Shown: one piece after another, positions 1-3,708 of the stretch
Position numbering within the stretch: position 1 is the stretch's first letter
Layout of the letters: each line of letters starts with the position of its first letter
Source: Bdellovibrionales bacterium
Lineage (GTDB): Bacteria; Bdellovibrionota; Bdellovibrionia; Bdellovibrionales; UBA1609
Direction of reading: 5' to 3'
NCBI GenBank assembly: GCA_020435085.1
Contig: JAGRAB010000133.1
Span: 1-5,827, forward strand
Length of the DNA stretch: 5,827 bases
Made by a program: the position numbers and the translations under genes
The notes under the pieces: model-generated
Seen by the model: only the letters and a program-made list of their open reading frames with translations
Told to the model about the DNA's origin: nothing
The model's database searches: none

Positions 1-124
1 AGATGGAGGCAAACGCCAATTAATTATTCCACCAGAGCTTGCCTATGGAGACAAAGGCATGGAGCCCTTAGTTTTTCCTGGTGCTATTATTCTCGTTGAA
101 GTGGAGCTTGTAGGGATCAAGTAA
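1..124 (+). CDS. FKBP-type peptidyl-prolyl cis-trans isomerase, C-terminal fragment
   Basis: Only the last 40 codons are in the window, entering at base 2 and ending at TAA 122-124. The visible peptide reads DGGKRQLIIPPELAYGDKG and then MEPLVFPGAIILVEVELVGIK. This is the classic C-terminal half of the FKBP fold: the G-G-K-R-x-L-x-I-P-P-x-L-A-Y-G signature, followed by the last strand ending V-E-L. Members catalyse prolyl cis-trans isomerisation and assist folding, often in the periplasm. Whether this one is exported cannot be judged without its N-terminus. The usual '(I/T)LIFxVEL' strand here reads IILVEVEL, a mild variation. The gene converges on the next gene, which is on the opposite strand, with only 41 bp between the two stop codons. 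I see no convincing terminator in that gap. Confidence 0.9.
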   Translation, partial: DGGKRQLIIPPELAYGDKGMEPLVFPGAIILVEVELVGIK

Positions 125-165
125 TTCAAGTGGGCCTATTGAAAAAGAGTTGATGAAGATGAATT

Positions 166-759
166 TTATAAAAACCCTATCAATTCTTCGAGGATTTCCT
201 TAGAGGAACTTTCTTTTAACTCGTGCACTTTTGCCTGAGGGAGTGTTTTTTCTAGCTCTTTGGCACCGACTTTTGAATATTTTTTATCAAACGCATTACA
301 GAGAACAAATACCTCATTTTTGATCTCATTGAGAGAAATCTTTTTTGCAGACTCACTCTCTCCCCAACGCAAAGGGCTTGGATCTAAAATAACAATCTTT
401 CTGATTTTTTCAGGAGCTTGAAAAGCTAATGCCAAAATAAGAGCATCTTTTCCTGTTTGTCCAACCAGATCGACACGATGACAACCAATGCCTTCAATGA
501 ATTGAATAAGTGTTTGAACATCGTCAACCGTATTTTCTACCAAGTCTTTTGATTTTTTTATGCCATGAATGAAACAAAGCTTACCTGTTTTTTTTTCATC
601 TGTATTTTTTGACCATTCTTGAATCAATTGATCCCATTGATTTTTTTGAGCCGAATCTTCCAATAGAATCAATGTGTCTTCATCGACCATATTTAAAAAA
701 AGATCGTAAGGAACTGTAGAATCACCAAATTGAAATATAGCCACAAGCCCACCCAACAA
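166..759 (-). CDS. alpha/beta-hydrolase-like protein, probably catalytically degenerate
   Basis: A 197-residue open frame on the minus strand. Its strand/helix order resembles a small alpha/beta hydrolase. DTLILLED (28-35) is where the oxyanion 'HG' strand would be. A D-D-V-x-x-L-I-x-F helix (79-88) precedes VDLVGQTGKDALILALAF (96-113), which matches the nucleophile elbow and its helix. Then come APEKIRKIVILDPSP (115-129) and a late strand with VLCNAFD (152-158), where the acid usually lies. The signatures are altered: HG is ED, G-x-S-x-G is G-Q-T-G-K (Thr102 at the nucleophile place), and no His is seen where the C-terminal 'GH' is expected. A non-catalytic or altered-chemistry role is therefore inferred. 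The start is uncertain. TTG at 759 gives the longest frame, GTG at 744 has a G-rich GGTGGG just upstream, and ATG at 690 lacks any ribosome site and would remove the first part of the fold. Codon 54-57 spans a run of nine A. I do not recognise a named family. Confidence 0.7.
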   Translation of the reverse strand: MLGGLVAIFQFGDSTVPYDLFLNMVDEDTLILLEDSAQKNQWDQLIQEWSKNTDEKKTGKLCFIHGIKKSKDLVENTVDDVQTLIQFIEGIGCHRVDLVGQTGKDALILALAFQAPEKIRKIVILDPSPLRWGESESAKKISLNEIKNEVFVLCNAFDKKYSKVGAKELEKTLPQAKVHELKESSSKEILEELIGFL

Positions 760-771
760 GTAATGTTTTCA

Positions 772-801
772 ATTCTCAGGCAATGACGTCAGATCCGTCA
801 A
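772..801 (-). promoter_or_regulatory. possible weak promoter for the hydrolase-like gene
   Basis: Read on the minus strand, TTGACG (796-801) lies 18 bp ahead of GAGAAT (772-777). These match the sigma-70 -35 and -10 consensus at 5/6 and 4/6 positions. Transcription would begin only a few bases ahead of TTG 759, or about 20 bases ahead of GTG 744, which would favour the GTG start. The spacer contains a perfect 8-bp palindrome, TGACGTCA (784-791). The -10 is poor, so this is a candidate only. Confidence 0.2.
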
Positions 802-882
802 GTCGGGGTTATTAACGCCTCGCTTCCCTCATCATTTAAAATACAGACAAAAAGACTCGTGACTAGACAAAATACTGCGAGA

Positions 883-910
883 TTCATAAATTGCTTATGA
901 CAATTATAAT
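883..910 (+). promoter_or_regulatory. sigma-70-type promoter of the ETF-QO/HIT/pdxH operon
   Basis: A perfect -10 hexamer TATAAT lies at 905-910. With a 16-bp spacer, TTCATA (883-888) can serve as a 4/6 match to the -35 consensus. The inferred start is near 916-918, giving a leader of only about 15-17 bases ahead of ATG 933. No other promoter-like pair as good was found between 760 and 932, and the two downstream genes follow too closely to need their own. Confidence 0.6.
884..905. promoter_or_regulatory. inverted repeats overlapping the operon promoter, candidate operator
   Basis: TCATAA (884-889) and TTATGA (895-900) form a perfect 6-bp inverted repeat around the 5-bp spacer ATTGC. A second inverted repeat interlocks with it: AATTG (889-893) and CAATT (901-905). 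Both sit over the -35/spacer region and touch the -10. A repressor binding here would block polymerase, a common arrangement for TetR- or GntR-type regulators of fatty-acid oxidation genes. The sequence is AT-rich, so chance symmetry is a real alternative. Confidence 0.3.
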
Positions 911-918
911 GCATTAAC

Positions 919-932
919 AAGGACCTATCCTT
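919..932 (+). promoter_or_regulatory. Shine-Dalgarno of ETF-QO within a small hairpin
   Basis: AAGGA (919-923) is a good ribosome-binding sequence 9 bases ahead of ATG 933 and supports that start. It is followed by CCTA and then TCCTT (928-932), its exact reverse complement. The Shine-Dalgarno can therefore pair with the bases immediately ahead of the start codon in a 5-bp stem with a 4-base loop. With the inferred transcription start, this hairpin would be at the very 5' end of the mRNA. Confidence 0.55.
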
Positions 933-2579
933 ATGAGTAAAACCAAGTTCGTTCCTGCCAACTATCAACCCGAACTTCCAATAGAAAACCTGATTCTTCG
1001 ATCAACTCCCCAAGGCGAAGACGTTGTTCCCATGGATGTTTTATTTGTTGGAGCCGGTCCTGCAGGTCTTTCTGGTGCGATTGCATTAGCAAAGTTGGTC
1101 AAAAATGATCCTGACCTCTCAGGAATTGAAATTGGTGTGCTTGAAAAAGCAGCGACTCTTGGTGGACATAACCTTTCAGGAGCAGTCATTAACCCTCTTG
1201 TTTTCAAAGAGCTTTTTCCTGAGCTCAGCATGAATGACTTTCCTTTTCGTCGCCCTGTTAAAAGTGAAAAAGTTTTATTAATGACAGAAAGTGGGCAAAT
1301 TCGCATTCCGACTCCTCCGACAATGCATAATTCTGGTAATTATGTGGCATCGATTTCAGAAGTCGTTCAATGGCTCGGTGAAAAGGCTGAAGACTTAGGA
1401 GTTAATATTTTACCAAGCTTTCCTGCAGATGCTCTTTACATTAATGATCAAGATGTCATCGGAGTTCGCACAACACCTATGGGGCAAAATCGCGATGGTT
1501 CACAAGGTGAACAATACATGCCTCCCACAGACCTCACCGCCCAAATTACTGTTCTCTCCGAAGGAACCCGTGGCACTCTTTCACAAGCTTTTTTTGAGTG
1601 GCAAAATATTTCTTCAAAATACCCTCAAATTTACGCATTAGGAGTCAAAGAAGTTTGGAGAGTGAAAAAAGCTCCTGATGAAATCATTCACACACTTGGA
1701 TGGCCACTTCCTAAAGATGTCTTTGGTGGGTCATTTATGTACCCTCTCTCAGAAGATACTGTTGCCTTAGGCCTTGTTGCAGGACTCGATTATCGTGATA
1801 GCACTTTAGACGTTCACAACCTTCTCCAACATTTAAAACTTCATCCATTTTTTAAAGATCTATTAAAAGACGGAGAGTGTCTTGAATGGGGAGCCAAAAC
1901 CATTCCTGAAGGAGGATATAATGCCATTCCTGAAACTCTTGTGGGCAATGGGCTCATGATTTTAGGTGATGCTGCTGGACTTGTGAATGTACCAGCACTT
2001 AAAGGTATTCACTATGCAATGAAGTCTGGAGTTCTCGCTGCAGAAACTATTTATAAAGCTCTCAAAGCAAAAGATATCTCAAAAGTGGCATTATCCAGTT
2101 ACAATGAAACCCTGCGATCAAGCTTTATTGCCAGTGACTTAAAAAAAGTAAGAAATATGCGACATGCTTTTAAGAACGGTTTTTACTCAGGAGGTCTCAA
2201 AGCTGGCCTCATGACGCTCACTGGGGGTGCCTTTCCCGGCGACTCCGATCATCCTTTGAATGATGCTGAAGAATGGAAATTTTTTGGAGATGAAAGCAAA
2301 TTATCTCAACCTGTTGGACTTTCAAAAGTAGACGCTGTTTATCTCTCAGGAAATAAAACCCGTGATGATATCCCACAACACCTCCTTGTGGGAAAAGAGA
2401 TCTCTGGTGAACTCGCTGATTTTTACTCACACCTTTGCCCAGCGGGAGTTTATGAGCGACAAGGAGATAAACTCATTGTGAACGCCCCCAACTGTGTTGA
2501 TTGTAAAGCGACAGATGTCTTAGGACCACGATGGCGACCACGAGAAGGTGGAAGTGGCCCCAACTATTCAGGAATGTAA
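933..2579 (+). CDS. electron transfer flavoprotein:ubiquinone oxidoreductase (ETF-QO, ETFDH/FixC family)
   Basis: This 548-residue protein is predicted to take electrons from reduced electron-transfer flavoprotein and pass them through FAD and an Fe-S cluster to membrane quinone. It would link acyl-CoA and amino-acid dehydrogenases to respiration as a monotopic inner-membrane protein. What shows this: VLFVGAGPAGLSGAIALAKL (36-55) with the Rossmann GxGxxG at 40-45; the acidic end of the next strand at E71; HNLSGAVINP (79-88), typical of the family; the second FAD motif LGDAAG (344-349) with NVPALKG just after; and the C-terminal ferredoxin-like segment with CPAGVYE (Cys502), NCVDCKATD (Cys521, Cys524) and GGSGPNYSGM at the end. 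Length fits bacterial members. Oddly, the fourth cluster cysteine, expected at 527, is Thr. The start is fixed by AAGGA 919-923. It is the first gene of a three-gene operon and ends one base ahead of the HIT gene. Confidence 0.95.
   Translation: MSKTKFVPANYQPELPIENLILRSTPQGEDVVPMDVLFVGAGPAGLSGAIALAKLVKNDPDLSGIEIGVLEKAATLGGHNLSGAVINPLVFKELFPELSMNDFPFRRPVKSEKVLLMTESGQIRIPTPPTMHNSGNYVASISEVVQWLGEKAEDLGVNILPSFPADALYINDQDVIGVRTTPMGQNRDGSQGEQYMPPTDLTAQITVLSEGTRGTLSQAFFEWQNISSKYPQIYALGVKEVWRVKKAPDEIIHTLGWPLPKDVFGGSFMYPLSEDTVALGLVAGLDYRDSTLDVHNLLQHLKLHPFFKDLLKDGECLEWGAKTIPEGGYNAIPETLVGNGLMILGDAAGLVNVPALKGIHYAMKSGVLAAETIYKALKAKDISKVALSSYNETLRSSFIASDLKKVRNMRHAFKNGFYSGGLKAGLMTLTGGAFPGDSDHPLNDAEEWKFFGDESKLSQPVGLSKVDAVYLSGNKTRDDIPQHLLVGKEISGELADFYSHLCPAGVYERQGDKLIVNAPNCVDCKATDVLGPRWRPREGGSGPNYSGM
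2570..2573 (+). promoter_or_regulatory. Shine-Dalgarno that fixes the HIT gene start at 2581
   Basis: AGGA lies inside the last codons of the ETF-QO gene, 7 bases ahead of ATG 2581. The same frame is open back to an ATG at 2548, but that start would add 11 residues not typical of HIT proteins and has no comparable ribosome site. The arrangement suggests translational coupling across the 1-bp gap. Confidence 0.6.
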
Positions 2580-2580
2580 T

Positions 2581-2937
2581 ATGGGAACTCTCTTTAAAAA
2601 AATCATTGATCGTGAATTACCTGCAGATATTGTTTATGAAGATGAACTTTGCATGGCATTTAAAGATATTCACCCGCAAGCCCCTATTCATCTTTTAGTG
2701 ATTCCTAAAAAAGAAATTCCCTCTCTGGCAAATATCTCTGATGAAGACAAGATGCTTATTGGGCATATTATGTTAAAAGTAGCTGATATTGCCCAATCCG
2801 CTGGACTCGAAAAAAATGGCTACCGCGTGATTACTAATATTGGCACTCATGGAGGACAAGTAGTTCCTCATCTTCATTTTCATATTTTAGGTGGTGAACG
2901 CTTGGGACCTCTCAACTCCTCAATGAACTCTCTATAA
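2581..2937 (+). CDS. HIT family protein, HinT-type purine nucleoside phosphoramidase
   Basis: A 118-residue cytosolic protein, normal length for the HINT branch of the histidine-triad superfamily. These enzymes form homodimers and hydrolyse adenosine phosphoramidates and acyl-adenylates. Their physiological role in bacteria is poorly defined. The start gives the usual opening MGTLFKKIIDRELPADIVYE, followed by DIHPQAPIHLLVIPKKEI (29-46), which holds the purine-site strand. The catalytic end reads TNIGTHGGQVVPHLHFHILG: the triad H97-x-H99-x-H101 fits H-phi-H-phi-H-phi-phi, with H99 the expected nucleophile. Asn86 and the GGQ-V stretch are also family-typical. The C-terminus GPLNSSMNSL is polar and lacks the Trp often found near the end of eukaryotic HINT1. 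It is the second gene of the operon. Its stop codon overlaps the AAGGA (2936-2940) that serves pdxH, so the two are probably translated together. Confidence 0.93.
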   Translation: MGTLFKKIIDRELPADIVYEDELCMAFKDIHPQAPIHLLVIPKKEIPSLANISDEDKMLIGHIMLKVADIAQSAGLEKNGYRVITNIGTHGGQVVPHLHFHILGGERLGPLNSSMNSL

Positions 2938-2948
2938 GGAACTCCCCA

Positions 2949-3569
2949 ATGTCATTTGATTCGCTACCTGCTCTTATGAAATGCCAAGATCCTCTTGTTA
3001 TTTTTAAATCTTGGTTTCAACTCGCTCAGGAAAAAGCCCCTCGATCACCAGAGACAGAAGGCACTGCCATGGTCTTGTCGACTGTGAATGCAAAGGGGTT
3101 TCCCTCTTCTCGAGTTGTTCTTCTTAAGGAAATCCATGAAAACAAGTTCGTGTTTTTTACTAACTATCATTCAAAAAAAGCTCACGATCTTTTTGAAAAC
3201 CCTCAAGTGAGTATTACGTTTCATTGGAGCCATCTTGTTCGACAAGTAAATATTCAAGGCATTGCCTCTAAAACAAGTCGAGAAATTTCTGAGAATTATT
3301 GGAAAAGTCGACCAAAAGAAAGTCAAGTGAGTCAAAGTTTATCACTTCAATCAGAACCTATTCCTCAAGGCATAGTTCTCGAAACTGAGTTTGAAAAAAC
3401 AAAAAATCGATTTTTAGGTCATGAGATCCCCTGTCCTCAACACTGGGGAGGAATTCAAATTTTACCCCACACTTTTGAATTTTGGATAGGAAAGCCCAAT
3501 CGCCTTCATGATCGAGTTACTTTTTCCTTTGATGGAAAAACATGGACTCACCAACAACTTTATCCTTAA
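2949..3569 (+). CDS. pdxH: pyridoxamine/pyridoxine 5'-phosphate oxidase
   Basis: The 206-residue product matches FMN-dependent PdxH, which oxidises pyridoxine or pyridoxamine 5'-phosphate to pyridoxal 5'-phosphate, the last step of PLP synthesis and salvage in the cytosol. Family motifs appear in order: RVVLLK (55-60), FFTNYHSKKAHDL (69-81) with the FMN-phosphate lysines, FHWSHLVRQVNIQG (91-104), Y117 and SRPKES (120-125), which would hold the substrate phosphate, QS (134-135), WGG (166-168) and RLHDR (185-189). Three deviations stand out. The N-terminal R-x-x-Y lid known from E. coli PdxH is missing, although the upstream stop codon of the HIT gene leaves no room for a longer start. EFWIG (177-181) has Ile where Gln, His or Gly is usual. 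The common C-terminal 'RLxP' reads QLYP. AAGGA (2936-2940) lies 8 bases ahead of the ATG. It is the last gene of the operon. A divergent substrate preference is possible, but PdxH is by far the best call. Confidence 0.9.
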   Translation: MSFDSLPALMKCQDPLVIFKSWFQLAQEKAPRSPETEGTAMVLSTVNAKGFPSSRVVLLKEIHENKFVFFTNYHSKKAHDLFENPQVSITFHWSHLVRQVNIQGIASKTSREISENYWKSRPKESQVSQSLSLQSEPIPQGIVLETEFEKTKNRFLGHEIPCPQHWGGIQILPHTFEFWIGKPNRLHDRVTFSFDGKTWTHQQLYP

Positions 3570-3600
3570 TTTCTCCTTACACTTTTGTCCTTAACTGAAT

Positions 3601-3640
3601 CTTATCGGCCTCAACTCGACTTTCGGTAAGCTTTTCTCTA
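3601..3640 (+). terminator. probable Rho-independent terminator after pdxH
   Basis: CTTATCG (3601-3607) can pair with CGGTAAG (3624-3630) in a 7-bp stem with one T-G wobble and a 16-base loop. The stem is followed at once by the T-rich run CTTTTCTCT. It lies 32 bases beyond the pdxH stop codon and ahead of the next promoter, the expected place. The long loop and interrupted T run make it a modest candidate. Confidence 0.38.
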
Positions 3641-3671
3641 TTACTTAGTGAGAAAGATCTGCGATGCTGTG

Positions 3672-3677
3672 TATAAT
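3672..3677 (+). promoter_or_regulatory. -10 element of a promoter for the large PilZ/receiver-like gene
   Basis: A perfect TATAAT is placed so that transcription would start near 3684, about 25 bases ahead of ATG 3709. No good -35 exists: the hexamer at the ideal distance, TGAGAA (3649-3654), is a poor match. An activator or weak constitutive use may therefore apply. The gene thus probably has its own transcription unit rather than depending on the pdxH operon. Confidence 0.45.
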
Positions 3678-3708
3678 ATTGATAGGCATCATCGTTTAGA
3701 AAGCAGCA

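Noticed and set aside
125..143. TTCAA-N9-TTGAA inverted repeat between the convergent FKBP and hydrolase-like genes, as a bidirectional terminator
   Set aside because: The stem is only 5 AT-rich base pairs with a 9-base loop and no proper T run on either strand.
965..1306. 113-codon open frame on the minus strand inside the ETF-QO gene
   Set aside because: It lies wholly opposite a well-supported gene, has low-complexity Ser/Pro/Arg content and no recognisable motif. It is a shadow frame.
1911..1923. GGAGG followed by ATG (1921), with a TATAAT at 1917-1922, resembling an internal gene start and promoter
   Set aside because: The ATG is out of frame with ETF-QO and reaches a stop after 12 codons. 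The bases are explained by the conserved peptide EGGYN.
1900..1934. Direct repeat CCATTCCTGAA at 1900-1910 and 1924-1934
   Set aside because: Both copies encode Ile-Pro-Glu in the conserved IPEGGYNAIPE stretch of ETF-QO. No mobile or regulatory meaning is needed.
2548..2580. Upstream ATG at 2548 as the start of the HIT gene
   Set aside because: It would overlap the ETF-QO end and add 11 residues foreign to the family. ATG 2581 has AGGA at the right distance and gives the usual HIT N-terminus.
3633..3655. TTTCTC/GAGAAA inverted repeat just upstream of the regulator promoter
   Set aside because: It is short and AT-rich with a mismatched interior, and it overlaps the T run of the terminator candidate. 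Not convincing as an operator or separate hairpin.
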